The translations under genes and the position numbers were made by a program. Shown piece by piece: positions 45,573 to 55,400 of a DNA stretch of 64,000 nucleotides. This stretch comes from Salinicola lusitanus (GTDB taxonomy: Bacteria > Pseudomonadota > Gammaproteobacteria > Pseudomonadales > Halomonadaceae), in contig NZ_PZJM01000017.1 in the NCBI RefSeq assembly GCF_003206045.1, forward strand, positions 32,491 to 96,490. Direction: 5' to 3'. Below the pieces are notes generated by a model. The model was not told the DNA's origin and did not search any database. It saw nothing but the letters and a program-made list of their open reading frames with translations. The first letter of the stretch is position 1. The number at the start of each line of letters is the position of its first letter.

Positions 45573-48422
45573 ATGAGCGACTACAAGCACACGCTGAATC
45601 TGCCCTCGACCGACTTCCCCATGCGCGGCAATCTGCCGGCGCGGGAGCCGGGCCGAATCGCGCAGTGGAACGACATGAACCTCTACGCCAAACTGCGTGA
45701 GGCACGTCGGGGGCGCGAGCGCTTCGTGCTCCACGATGGTCCTCCCTATGCCAACGGCAGCATTCATATCGGTCATGCGGTCAACAAGCTGCTCAAGGAC
45801 TTCATCGTCAGGTCGAAGAGCCTGGCCGGCTTCGATGCCCCCTACGTACCCGGCTGGGACTGCCACGGCCTGCCCATCGAGCACAAGGTCGAGACCACCC
45901 ACGGCAAGCACCTGCCGGCGGACGAGGCCCGGGCGCTCTGCCGCGAGTACGCGGCCGCCCAGGTCGAGGTGCAGAAGGAAGGCTTCGTGCGCCTCGGGGT
46001 TCAGGGCGACTGGGACCACCCCTACCTGACCATGAACTTCGCCAACGAGGCGGGCGAGATTCGTGCTCTGGCCGAGATGGTCAAGGGTGGCTACGTGTTC
46101 AAGGGACTCAAGCCGGTCAACTGGTGCTTCGACTGCGGCTCGGCACTGGCCGAAGCCGAGGTCGAGTACCAGGACAAGCAGTCCGATGCGATCGATGTCG
46201 CCTTCCCGGCGGTCGACGATGCCGGACTGGCGGCGGCGTTCGGGCTCGATTCGCTGGCCAAGCCGGCGGCGGCAGTGATCTGGACCACCACGCCATGGAC
46301 GATTCCCGCCAACCAGGCGATGAACGTGCACCCGGAGTTCACCTACGCCCTGGTCGATACCGGCGAGCGTCTGCTGCTGCTGGCCGAGGAACTGGTCGAA
46401 TCGAGCCTGGAACGTTTCGGCCTGATCGGCGAGATCATCGCCACCGCCCCGGGCGAACGTCTCGAGCGCATCGCTTTCCGGCATCCGCTGGCGGCACTGG
46501 AGAGCGGCTACGACCGGCTCTCGCCGATCTATCTGGCCGACTACGTCGAGCTGGGCGCCGGTACTGGTATCGTTCACTCGGCGCCGGCCTACGGCGAGGA
46601 TGACTTCCACTCCTGCCGCCGTTACGGCATGAGCTTCGACGAGATCCTCAACCCGGTGCAGAGCAACGGCGTCTACGTCGAGACACTGCCACTGTTCGGC
46701 GGCCAGATGATCTGGAAGGCGAATCCGCAGATCGTCGCCAAGCTGGAAGAGGCCGGCGCGCTGATGGCCCACGACAGGATCACCCACAGCTACATGCACT
46801 GCTGGCGTCACAAGACGCCGGTCATCTACCGCGCCACGGCCCAGTGGTTCGTGGGCATGGATCTCGAGGGTGCCGATGGTCGCACGCTGCGCGACAAGGC
46901 GCTGGCGGGTGTCGACGCCACCGGTTTCATTCCCGGGTGGGGGCAGGCGCGGCTGCACGCGATGATCGCCAACCGCCCCGACTGGTGCATCTCGCGGCAG
47001 CGCAACTGGGGCGTGCCGATCCCGTTCTTTATCGACAAGGCGAGCGGCGAGCTGCATCCGCGCACCGTCGAGCTGATGGAAACCGTCGCCGAACATGTCG
47101 AGCGCGATGGTATCGAAGCCTGGTTCAAGCTCGACCCGCGCGAGCTGCTGGGCGACGAGGCCGACCAGTACGAAAAAGTGACCGATACCCTCGACGTATG
47201 GTTCGATTCCGGCACTACCCACTGGCACGTGCTGCGCGGCTCCCACGCGCTCGGCCACGAGCAAGGGCCCCGGGCCGATCTCTACCTCGAAGGCTCGGAC
47301 CAGCATCGCGGCTGGTTCCATTCGTCGCTGCTGACCGGTTGCGCCATCGATGGCCATCCGCCCTACAAGGCGCTGCTGACTCACGGTTTCACCGTGGACG
47401 AGAAGGGCCGCAAGATGTCCAAGTCGCTGGGCAACGTGGTCGCGCCGCAGCAGGTGATGGACAAGCTGGGGGCCGACATCCTGCGCCTATGGGTCGCCTC
47501 TACCGACTACTCCGGCGAGATGGCGGTCTCCGACGAGATCCTCAAGCGCACCGCCGATGTCTATCGCCGAATCCGCAATACCTCGCGCTTTCTGCTCGGC
47601 AACCTGACCGGATTCGACCCGGCCACCGACGCCGTCGCATTCGACGACATGCTGGCGCTGGATCGCTGGGCGGTGGGTCGCGCGGCCGAACTGCAGGCAC
47701 GCATTCAGCAGGCCTATGGCGACTACCGGTTCCGTGACGTCTATCAGCAGGTTCACGACTTCTGCGCCCGCGACATGGGCGGGTTCTATCTGGACATCAT
47801 CAAGGATCGCCAGTACACCACCCAGCCCGATTCGCTGGCGCGGCGCAGCTGCCAGACGGCGCTCTATCATATCGTCGAGGCGCTGGCGCGCTGGATCGCG
47901 CCGATCCTCTCGTTCACCGCCGAGGAGATCTACGAGAACATCCCCGGGGCGCGTGGCGAGAGCGTGCATCTCGAGACCTATTACGACGGGCTGAGCCAGC
48001 TGCCTGAAAATGCCGAGATGGGGCGGCAGTTCTGGGAACAGGTGATCGCGGTCAAGCAGGCGGTCAACAAACAGCTCGAGGATGCGCGCAACGAGGGCGT
48101 GATCAAGGGCGCCCTGGACAGCGAGGTGACGCTCTACGTCGACGACGCACTGCACGCGCTGCTGTCCCGTTTCGAGGACGAACTGCGTTTCGTGCTGATC
48201 ACTTCCGAAGCCACGCTGAAGCCGTTGACGGCAGCGGGCGATGCCAAGTCCACCGAGCTGGAGGGGCTCAAGGTCGCGGTACGCATGAGTCCGTACGAGA
48301 AGGACGAGCGCAGCTGGGAGCGGCGGCCGGATGTCGGCGCCAATCCCGAGCACCCGACGCTGTCGGCGCGCTCCATCGCCAACTTGCCGGATGGCCCGGG
48401 AGAGGTACGCCGCTTTGCCTGA
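45573..48422 (+). CDS. ileS: Isoleucyl-tRNA synthetase
   Basis: Class I aminoacyl-tRNA synthetase, 949 aa, close to the bacterial norm. Catalytic motifs: HIGH-type [11 protein letters not shown] near residue 65 and [11 protein letters not shown]. The editing domain includes the [14 protein letters not shown] segment. The striking oddity is the C-terminal zinc finger: the expected CxxC...CxxC framework is kept (W915, [27 protein letters not shown]) but the four cysteine positions read D911, S914, S931 and S934. The enzyme therefore appears unable to bind zinc there. Internal cysteines ([14 protein letters not shown]) are retained. TTG of lspA overlaps its end. Confidence 0.97.
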   Translation: MSDYKHTLNLPSTDFPMRGNLPAREPGRIAQWNDMNLYAKLREARRGRERFVLHDGPPYANGSIHIGHAVNKLLKDFIVRSKSLAGFDAPYVPGWDCHGLPIEHKVETTHGKHLPADEARALCREYAAAQVEVQKEGFVRLGVQGDWDHPYLTMNFANEAGEIRALAEMVKGGYVFKGLKPVNWCFDCGSALAEAEVEYQDKQSDAIDVAFPAVDDAGLAAAFGLDSLAKPAAAVIWTTTPWTIPANQAMNVHPEFTYALVDTGERLLLLAEELVESSLERFGLIGEIIATAPGERLERIAFRHPLAALESGYDRLSPIYLADYVELGAGTGIVHSAPAYGEDDFHSCRRYGMSFDEILNPVQSNGVYVETLPLFGGQMIWKANPQIVAKLEEAGALMAHDRITHSYMHCWRHKTPVIYRATAQWFVGMDLEGADGRTLRDKALAGVDATGFIPGWGQARLHAMIANRPDWCISRQRNWGVPIPFFIDKASGELHPRTVELMETVAEHVERDGIEAWFKLDPRELLGDEADQYEKVTDTLDVWFDSGTTHWHVLRGSHALGHEQGPRADLYLEGSDQHRGWFHSSLLTGCAIDGHPPYKALLTHGFTVDEKGRKMSKSLGNVVAPQQVMDKLGADILRLWVASTDYSGEMAVSDEILKRTADVYRRIRNTSRFLLGNLTGFDPATDAVAFDDMLALDRWAVGRAAELQARIQQAYGDYRFRDVYQQVHDFCARDMGGFYLDIIKDRQYTTQPDSLARRSCQTALYHIVEALARWIAPILSFTAEEIYENIPGARGESVHLETYYDGLSQLPENAEMGRQFWEQVIAVKQAVNKQLEDARNEGVIKGALDSEVTLYVDDALHALLSRFEDELRFVLITSEATLKPLTAAGDAKSTELEGLKVAVRMSPYEKDERSWERRPDVGANPEHPTLSARSIANLPDGPGEVRRFA

Positions 48423-49011
48423 TTCCGCTTCCCACCCCGCCACCGATCGAATGCATCGCCCGCTGCGCTGGCTGTGGCTATCGCTGGTGGTCATCGTGCT
48501 CGATCTCGGCATCAAGGCGCTGGCTTCGGCGCATCTCGATTACGGTCGGCCACTGGAAGTGCTGCCGATCTTCAACCTGACGCTGCTGCACAACACCGGC
48601 GCCGCCTTCAGCTTTCTGGCCGAGCACGCCGGCTGGCAGCGCTGGCTGTTCGCGCTGATCGCGATCGGCGCCAGCGTGGGGCTGACGGTGTGGCTCTCGC
48701 GACTCAAGCGCGGCGAGACGCTGACCGCGATCTCGCTGACCCTGGTGATCGGCGGCGCCATCGGCAATCTCTACGATCGACTGGTGCACGGCTATGTGGT
48801 CGACTATCTGTCGTTTCACTGGGGCGGCTGGTACTACCCGGCGTTCAACCTGGCCGACACGGCGATCACGCTGGGAGCGGTCGGCCTGATCCTGCAGTCG
48901 CTGCTCGATTCGCGTCGACCGAAGGCCTCTCACGCCGCCGACAATGACAAGAGTGCTTCGACGGATAAATCTTCGGCTGACAAATCTTCCTCGACAGGAG
49001 GTGACTCATGA
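48415..49011 (+). CDS. lspA: Lipoprotein signal peptidase
   Basis: Aspartic protease of the inner membrane that cleaves prolipoprotein signal peptides. It is 198 aa from TTG 48415 (chosen because GGAGAGG lies about 8 bases upstream); ATG 48451 is an alternative without a ribosome site. Four membrane segments. Catalytic aspartates are in [10 protein letters not shown] and AFNLADTAI. The C-terminal tail of about 30 residues is Asp/Ser/Lys-rich with repeated DKSS and also encodes the strong Shine-Dalgarno for fkpB. Overlaps ileS by 8 bases. Confidence 0.93.
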   Translation: MPDSASHPATDRMHRPLRWLWLSLVVIVLDLGIKALASAHLDYGRPLEVLPIFNLTLLHNTGAAFSFLAEHAGWQRWLFALIAIGASVGLTVWLSRLKRGETLTAISLTLVIGGAIGNLYDRLVHGYVVDYLSFHWGGWYYPAFNLADTAITLGAVGLILQSLLDSRRPKASHAADNDKSASTDKSSADKSSSTGGDS

Positions 49012-49475
49012 GCGAGAACGGCCACCCGCACGATCACGACTACCGCGTCGGCGAAGGCATGGAAGTCACGCTCCACTTCACGGTGAAACTCGAGGACGGC
49101 GAAGTGGTGGACTCGACCCGGGACAAGCAGCCGGCGACGTTTCAGCTCGGCGACGGCAACCTGCCGCCGGGCTTCGAAGCGCCGCTCAAGGGCATGGCGG
49201 CGAACGACACCGGTGCCTTCGAGATCTCCCCCGAACACGCCTTTGGCCAGCACAACCCGCAGAACGTGCAGCGCCTCTCCCGTGACGCTTTCGAGGAGGC
49301 CGTGGAACCCGGTACGGTGATGTCGTTCGCCGATGCCGCCGGTGGCGAACTGCCCGGCGTGATCGCCCGCGTCGACGACCGCCATGTCGAAGTCGACTTC
49401 AATCATCCGCTGGCAGGGCGTACCCTGACCTTCGAGGTGGAAATCCTGGACGTGAAACCCGCCACGACTCATTGA
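49008..49475 (+). CDS. fkpB: FKBP-type peptidyl-prolyl isomerase (FkpB/SlpA)
   Basis: SlyD/FkpB-like prolyl isomerase, 155 aa. [38 protein letters not shown] and the insert-in-flap segment [15 protein letters not shown] are family features. It starts at ATG 49008, overlapping the lspA stop (ATGA), after AGGAGGTGA, an almost perfect Shine-Dalgarno. The lspA-fkpB-ispH order is widely conserved. It is cytoplasmic; no signal peptide. Confidence 0.94.
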   Translation: MSENGHPHDHDYRVGEGMEVTLHFTVKLEDGEVVDSTRDKQPATFQLGDGNLPPGFEAPLKGMAANDTGAFEISPEHAFGQHNPQNVQRLSRDAFEEAVEPGTVMSFADAAGGELPGVIARVDDRHVEVDFNHPLAGRTLTFEVEILDVKPATTH

Positions 49476-49525
49476 GCCCGGGTCGGTTTTCACCACGACA
49501 TCCGAGCGTATCAAGCGAGGTCATT

Positions 49526-50482
49526 ATGCAAATCAAGCTGGCCAATCCCCGCGGCTTCTGCGCCGGCGTCGATCGTGCCATCGACATCGTCAATCGCGCG
49601 CTCGATGTCTTCGGACCGCCCATTTACGTGCGTCACGAGGTGGTCCACAACCGCTTCGTGGTGGACTCGCTGCGTGAGCGGGGAGCGATCTTCGTCGAGG
49701 AGCTCGATGAAATCCCCGACGACGTCATCGTGATCTTCTCGGCCCACGGCGTGTCGCGGGCGGTGCAGCAGGAGGCCGAGCGTCGCGGGCTCAAGATCTT
49801 CGATGCCACCTGCCCGCTGGTGACCAAGGTGCACATGGAAGTGCTGCGCTACGCCAAGCGCGGCCAGGAGTGCATCCTGATCGGCCACGCCGGCCATCCG
49901 GAGGTCGAAGGTACCATGGGGCGCTACGACGAGAGTCATGGCGGCGCGATCTATCTCGTCGAGGACGAGGAAGACGTCGCCAGGCTACCGGTACGCGACC
50001 CCTCGCGGCTGGCGTTCGTCACCCAGACCACGTTGTCGATGGACGACACCGCCAGGGTGATCGATGCTCTGCGCGAGCACTTCCCCGAGATCCAGGGGCC
50101 GCGCAAGGACGATATCTGCTACGCCACCCAGAATCGCCAGGACGCGGTCCGCGAGCTGGCCGCCGACTCGGACCTGGTGCTGGTGGTGGGCAGCGTCAAC
50201 AGCTCCAACTCCAACCGGTTGCGCGAACTGTCCGAGCGCGTCGGTACGCCGGCCTATCTGATCGATGATGCCGAACAGATCGATCCCGCCTGGCTTGCGG
50301 GAGTCGGCACCATCGGCATCACCGCCGGTGCCAGCGCGCCGGAGGTTCTGGTTGCTGGAGTCATCGACAAGCTCAGGGCACATGGCGCCAGCGTGCCGGA
50401 GGAACTCTCCGGTCGCGCCGAGACGATCACCTTTTCCATGCCGCGGGAACTCCGCGAGCGGGTGATCGCCAGCGAGGCGTGA
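49526..50482 (+). CDS. ispH: 4-hydroxy-3-methylbut-2-enyl diphosphate reductase
   Basis: Last enzyme of the MEP isoprenoid pathway, a [4Fe-4S] protein of 318 aa. The cluster cysteines are C12 (GFCAGV), C96 (ATCPLV) and C198 ([10 protein letters not shown]). AHGVS and NSSNSNRL bind substrate. The ATG at 49526 begins [11 protein letters not shown], with GCGAGG upstream. Its products feed ispB earlier in the window. Confidence 0.97.
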   Translation: MQIKLANPRGFCAGVDRAIDIVNRALDVFGPPIYVRHEVVHNRFVVDSLRERGAIFVEELDEIPDDVIVIFSAHGVSRAVQQEAERRGLKIFDATCPLVTKVHMEVLRYAKRGQECILIGHAGHPEVEGTMGRYDESHGGAIYLVEDEEDVARLPVRDPSRLAFVTQTTLSMDDTARVIDALREHFPEIQGPRKDDICYATQNRQDAVRELAADSDLVLVVGSVNSSNSNRLRELSERVGTPAYLIDDAEQIDPAWLAGVGTIGITAGASAPEVLVAGVIDKLRAHGASVPEELSGRAETITFSMPRELRERVIASEA

Positions 50483-50613
50483 TCCGCGCTAAATCTTCTT
50501 AGCTTCGAGCCGATATAGGGTAAACAAATGTAACCAGTCGCGTAGTGGCGCTGGTTGCCGAACCCTTGTCGGCCATCCTTTCCGGTGGCCGCGCAATCGC
50601 CGCGGAGTCTCGC

Positions 50614-51162
50614 GTGTCCGCCAATCCGCCCCACCGTCTCACTGTCGAGCCGCGTTCGGTCTCGATGCGATCAAGCGTTCGCCTCGGTGGACGCGAGCGT
50701 GGGGTCACGCTGATCGAATCCTTGATTGCGCTGCTCGTGCTGAGCATTGCGCTGCTTGGCGTGGGCGCGTTGCAACTCATGACCCAGCGGGACGAGATCG
50801 AGGCGCGCTGGCGTTCGGCAGCCGTCGCCATGAGCGGCAATCTGATCGAGCAGTTGCGAACGGACCGGGTGGCATCGGAGGGAATAGGAATCCGCGATGG
50901 CGCCCCCGTTGGCTGCTCGGGGCCCAATCAGTGGCTATGTGACCTGATCACCGTCTGGTTATCTTCATTGGGCGATCAACTTCCCCATGCTGCAGCGCAG
51001 TTGAAAATCCTGAAGCTGGACGGTGACCTCTTGAAGGCCGATCTCTCCATCGCCTGGCGCCGTCTGCCCGACGACGACGCTCAGGTGACGTGCCGCCCGC
51101 AGGATGCCGACTTCTCGGTGGCGGCCGACGGCGGCTGCCTGCGCCTGGAGACGATACTGTGA
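50614..51162 (+). CDS. pilV: PilV-like minor pilin
   Basis: Type IV pilus minor pilin, 182 aa from GTG 50614. The prepilin peptidase site is RERG/VTLIESLIALLVLSIALLG, with Glu at mature position 5. Short PilV-type C-terminal domain with three cysteines. ATG 50665 would give a more usual 12-residue leader, but only the GTG has a GGAG about 8 bases upstream. First gene of pilV-W-X-Y1-E. Minor pilins prime pilus assembly at the tip. Confidence 0.85.
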   Translation: MSANPPHRLTVEPRSVSMRSSVRLGGRERGVTLIESLIALLVLSIALLGVGALQLMTQRDEIEARWRSAAVAMSGNLIEQLRTDRVASEGIGIRDGAPVGCSGPNQWLCDLITVWLSSLGDQLPHAAAQLKILKLDGDLLKADLSIAWRRLPDDDAQVTCRPQDADFSVAADGGCLRLETIL

Positions 51163-51938
51163 GCCGCGTCCTGGCATCTCTCCCGGCCCGCCAGCGTGGT
51201 GTCAGTCTGGTCGAGTTGATGGTCGCGATGCTGATTGGCCTGATGTTGGTACTCATGGTGACCAGCTACACCATGTCCAGTCGCAGAAGCTATCAGACTT
51301 CCGTGGCCAACCAGGATGTTCAGGATGCTCGGCGGTTCGCGCTGAGCGTGATTCAGCAGCAGATCTGGCTGTCCGGCTACAGCGATCGCTGGGAGGATCT
51401 GAGCCTGCTGTTCCCCAGCTACACGCCGGCGGAAGACAAGCAGATACCCGCCTTTGCCGCCGGCCAGCTGGCCGCTGCCGACTCGGATGACGAAATATGG
51501 GTTCGTTATCGGGCCGCCGAGCTGAGCGGCCAGCCGCTGACCCACTGCGACGGTACCTCTTTTCCGTCTTCCGACGGCAGCGACGCCGATTCGATTGCCG
51601 TCACGGGCCTTTATCTCGATGGCCACACGTTGCGCTGCCTGGTCTCGCTCTCCGGTGGCGAAATGCATCGTTCGCTGCCTCTGCTCAACGATGTGGAGGC
51701 GATGCGCTGGGAATATCTCGATGACTCCAATGCGTTCCGGTCGCGGGAGCACGTCAACTGGACCACGGTCAGGGCGGTCAGGCTGGCGCTGATCCTTGCG
51801 TCGGCGGAGTCGACCGGCGAGCGCTACGTTCAGAGTTTCCCGTGGGGAGAAGGGACCGTCAGTTTCGAAGATGGCCGCGCGCGCACACGCCTGGAGACGA
51901 CCATTGCACTTCGCAATCTTCCGGAGACCGCTCAGTGA
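51159..51938 (+). CDS. pilW: PilW-like minor pilin
   Basis: The protein is 259 aa. A class III-type leader ends at RQRG/VSLVELMVAMLIGLMLVLM, then a long globular domain as in PilW. It starts with GTG overlapping the pilV stop (GTGA), with GGAG 8 bases upstream. Expected to form part of the priming complex with PilV, PilX and PilY1. Confidence 0.88.
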   Translation: MSRVLASLPARQRGVSLVELMVAMLIGLMLVLMVTSYTMSSRRSYQTSVANQDVQDARRFALSVIQQQIWLSGYSDRWEDLSLLFPSYTPAEDKQIPAFAAGQLAAADSDDEIWVRYRAAELSGQPLTHCDGTSFPSSDGSDADSIAVTGLYLDGHTLRCLVSLSGGEMHRSLPLLNDVEAMRWEYLDDSNAFRSREHVNWTTVRAVRLALILASAESTGERYVQSFPWGEGTVSFEDGRARTRLETTIALRNLPETAQ

Positions 51939-52474
51939 TGCCTGGCAATCAACGTGGCGCCGCCCTGCTGGTGACGCTCGTGATGGTGGCGTTGGTGTCG
52001 ATGCTCGCACTGGCAGTCAGCGATTCGACGCGTGTCCAGCAACAGCTCTCGGCGAACGAGGCGGCACGCCAGATGGCGTTCCAGGCCGCGGAGGCAGGAC
52101 TGCGCTCCGCCGAGGTCGCAATCGAGAATAGCGGGGACCTGGGACTGTTCTGCAATGCGGGAGGGGAGCGCTACAGCATCACGACGCTGGACGGCCTCTA
52201 TGATGACACTCACTGGCAATCGTTGGAGCGTACGGGAGCCGTCGCCAACTTTACGCTCTACAGCAGCGATAGCGGCGGTTTCATGCCCGCACCCCGCTAC
52301 ATGATCGGCTGCGTCGCGCCAGCGTTGGTGGACGGCTATCAGGAGGTCGATCCGGCGGTCAAAGGGCAGGCGGAAGAGGATCCAGAGCAGCGTTACTTCT
52401 TCCGGGTGTTCAGCATCGGGTTCGGCCCGGGCGGTCGAGCGATCCAGCGCCTGGAGGCTCGCTATGTCTATTAA
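51938..52474 (+). CDS. pilX: PilX-like minor pilin assembly protein
   Basis: The protein is 178 aa, N-terminus MPGNQRG/AALLVTLVMVALVSML. The site lacks the usual Glu at mature position 5, which is common for PilX/PulK-type proteins. SANEAARQMAFQAAEAGLRSAE is characteristic of PilX N-terminal helices. The ATG overlaps the pilW stop (TGATG); the 3' end overlaps pilY1 by 11 bases. Confidence 0.86.
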   Translation: MPGNQRGAALLVTLVMVALVSMLALAVSDSTRVQQQLSANEAARQMAFQAAEAGLRSAEVAIENSGDLGLFCNAGGERYSITTLDGLYDDTHWQSLERTGAVANFTLYSSDSGGFMPAPRYMIGCVAPALVDGYQEVDPAVKGQAEEDPEQRYFFRVFSIGFGPGGRAIQRLEARYVY

Positions 52475-55400
52475 GGGCTGGGTGTTGGGCGGCCTGCTGA
52501 TGACAGCCGCGACCCAGGGGTGGGCGGCGGACGATGTGCCCCATTATCCGCCATTGAGCGCCCAGGCCGATACGTCGCCACGCAGCATGCTGGTGCTCTC
52601 CAATGACCACAACTGGTATTCGAAAGCCTACACCGATTGGTCCGACCTCGATGGCGACGGGGCGATCGATTCCACCTACCGCCCCGACATCGAATACTAC
52701 GGCTATTTCGATAGCCGTGGCTGCTACGACTACGACACTCACCTTGACGGTGGGGCATTCAGACGCATCGGTAATGCTGGAAACGGAAACGGAAACGGAA
52801 ACGGAAACGGAAACGGAAACGGAAACGGAAACGGAAACGGAAACGGAAAGCCAGGCGATGACGAATTCAGTTGCAGCGGGAATAAATCCTGGAGTGGAAA
52901 TCTGCTCAACTGGGCGACAATGACGCGGATCGATATCATTCGAAAGGCGCTGTATGGCGGCAAGAGACACCGAGACAGTGCGACAGAAACGACGGTGCTG
53001 GAGCGCGCGTTTCTGCCGATGGATTCCCATAGCTTCAGTAAAATCATTTCCGACCCGAATATCATCAACAAGAACACGCCCTTCAATGGCGCCAGCGCCG
53101 TCACATTCTGCAATACGACGTATCATCCACGACAAAATATATACTCTGGCAGCGTGAACGATCCCCCGCTGATTCGCGTTGCCACCGGCAACGAGAGCGG
53201 CAGCAAGGTAGGCTGGCCCAAATGGGCGAGTACCGAACAGTGGCAGTGCCCATGGCGAGGTGAGCGCCAGAATTGGGGGGATTTCCCTTACAGGATATCC
53301 CGAGGATCTGAGGAGTATCGCGCCAGGGTCGAAGTCTGTGCCGCCGCTGATGAGAGTGAAAACTGTACCGCCTATCCAGACTCTGCCTACCCGAAGCCCA
53401 CGGGTTTGCTGCATGACTATGCCAGCGATATCGAGTTCGGTCTGTTTACGGGCTCTTACGAGAACAACAAGCAAGGCGGCGTGTTAAGAGCCAATTTCAG
53501 CGGTTTCGGGAGCGAGTTCAGCGCTGCCACCGGCGTGTTCGCAGATGACTATAGCGGTATCGTCAGCAACCTCGATGCGCTGAAGATAGCGAAATACAGC
53601 TATCAGGACAGCAACTACAACGCAAGTTCGGGCGATAATTGCCCCTGGGGGCGAGGCTCTTTCAATAATGGCAGTTGCTCCAACTGGGGGAACCCATTTG
53701 GCGAGATTGCCCTTGAGGCGCTGCGCTATATAGGTGGAGAGACATCGGCAACGGAGAGGTTCTCTGTCGGAACCGGTCGTGTCGAGACCAGCTATATTCC
53801 GGGGCTGACATCACCTGCCTGGGACAACGATCTCTCCGGCAAGTGGTGTGCCGCACACTCGTTGCTGCTGGTCAATGCCAGCGAAATCTCCTTCGATAAC
53901 GACGATCTGGGGGCTCCCGGTTCGTCACCGGTTTCGGCCGGCCAGATCCGGACCCAGACCAATGCCGTCGGCGCGGCCGAGGGCATTTCCGGGGACTACT
54001 TCATTGGCCAGACCCCCGCCAGCGCCGGCACGGACAGTGACAAGTTCTGCACGGCCAAGACGCTCTCCGGGCTCAGCGATGCGAAGGGGCTCTGCCCTAA
54101 TGCCCCGGGCCTGGAGGGCGGCTACAGCGTGGCCGGGCTGGCGCGTTTCGCCCACCACGATACCGTCATTCGCGGCCCCGAGGGGAACGATGGCCAGCCG
54201 ATCGATACCTATGCCGTGCAACTCGCGTCCAACGTCCCGCTTGTATCGATACCTATCGGTGCCGGCAAGTCCGTTTCCCTGATTCCCGCCTGTTCCAACA
54301 CCACGGCGGGAGGCAAGTGCGCGATCGTCAACTTCCTCGTCGAATCGCAGGCGGCCGACGGCTCGAGCGGTAGCTTCCTGATTGACTGGGAAGATTCGGA
54401 GTTCGGTGGAGATTACGATTTCGATGCGGAAGTACGCCTGAGCTACGTGCTCTCGAACGAGCGTCTCTCGATCACCACCAGCGTTACCCGCGCCGCGGCG
54501 TCTCACAAGCTCGGCCTCGGCTATATTCTCAGCGGCACCAGTGGGCGCTACGGTACCGGGGAGAGCGCCGACCGGATCGTGGTTCAGCAGAGCGACGGCT
54601 TCAACGTCCACACCGGAATCAATAACTACACCAACAGCTATCCCGGATCGCTCTGTCCGCCGAGCGACCCATGTAACGGTAGCCCGGCGACGACGGCCAC
54701 CTACCGGGTCGCGGGCAACACGGGACAGGAGCTCGAGACACCACTGTATTACGCCGCCAAGTACGGCAACGACAGCCGCCGCGAAGACGGATCTCCCGGC
54801 GCCTACTTCGAGGTCAACCGTATCGGTGAGCTGGCGGACACGTTGCGCGAACTGCTGGATCAGGTGCTGGAGAACACCAATCGCACAGGAGCGGGCGTCA
54901 CCATCGGCCATGACGGCGACGTCGAGGACTATGTCTTCCAGACGCTCTACAACAATCAATACAGCTGGTCCGGCGATCTCCAGGCAGTGAAGCTCGGGAA
55001 GGATGGCGTCATCAGCAGTGTGTGGAGCGCCCGCAACCAGCTACCCCTGCCAGGCAATCGCCAGATCATTACCCATGATTCCGACACGGGGGCGGGGATC
55101 CCCTTCACGACGACTGCATTCGAGGGCGCCGGCGTCGACATGACCCAGCGGCTGCAGAATGTGGTCGGGTACATCCGCGGCGACACCGAAAACGAGCAGC
55201 GCAACGGGGGCGATCTGCGTGACCGGCTCTGGTTGAACGGCCGCGAAAGCGCCAGGCTGGGCGACTTCATTGGCTCGCGGCCGTATCTCGTCGGCGTGCC
55301 CAATACCTACTACGTGCCGGATGAGGGCGACACGAGCTATGCCGAATTCCGGACTGCTCAACGCACGCGGGCCCAGATGCTCTACGTGGGTGGCAATGAT

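Noticed and set aside
52779-52849. Possible CRISPR array at the GGAAAC repeats
   Set aside because: The units are contiguous hexamers without spacers and lie inside a reading frame.
52603-52923. Open frame encoding a Thr-Glu repeat in the hexamer region
   Set aside because: It is a second frame of the same hexamer tract inside pilY1, with no ribosome site.
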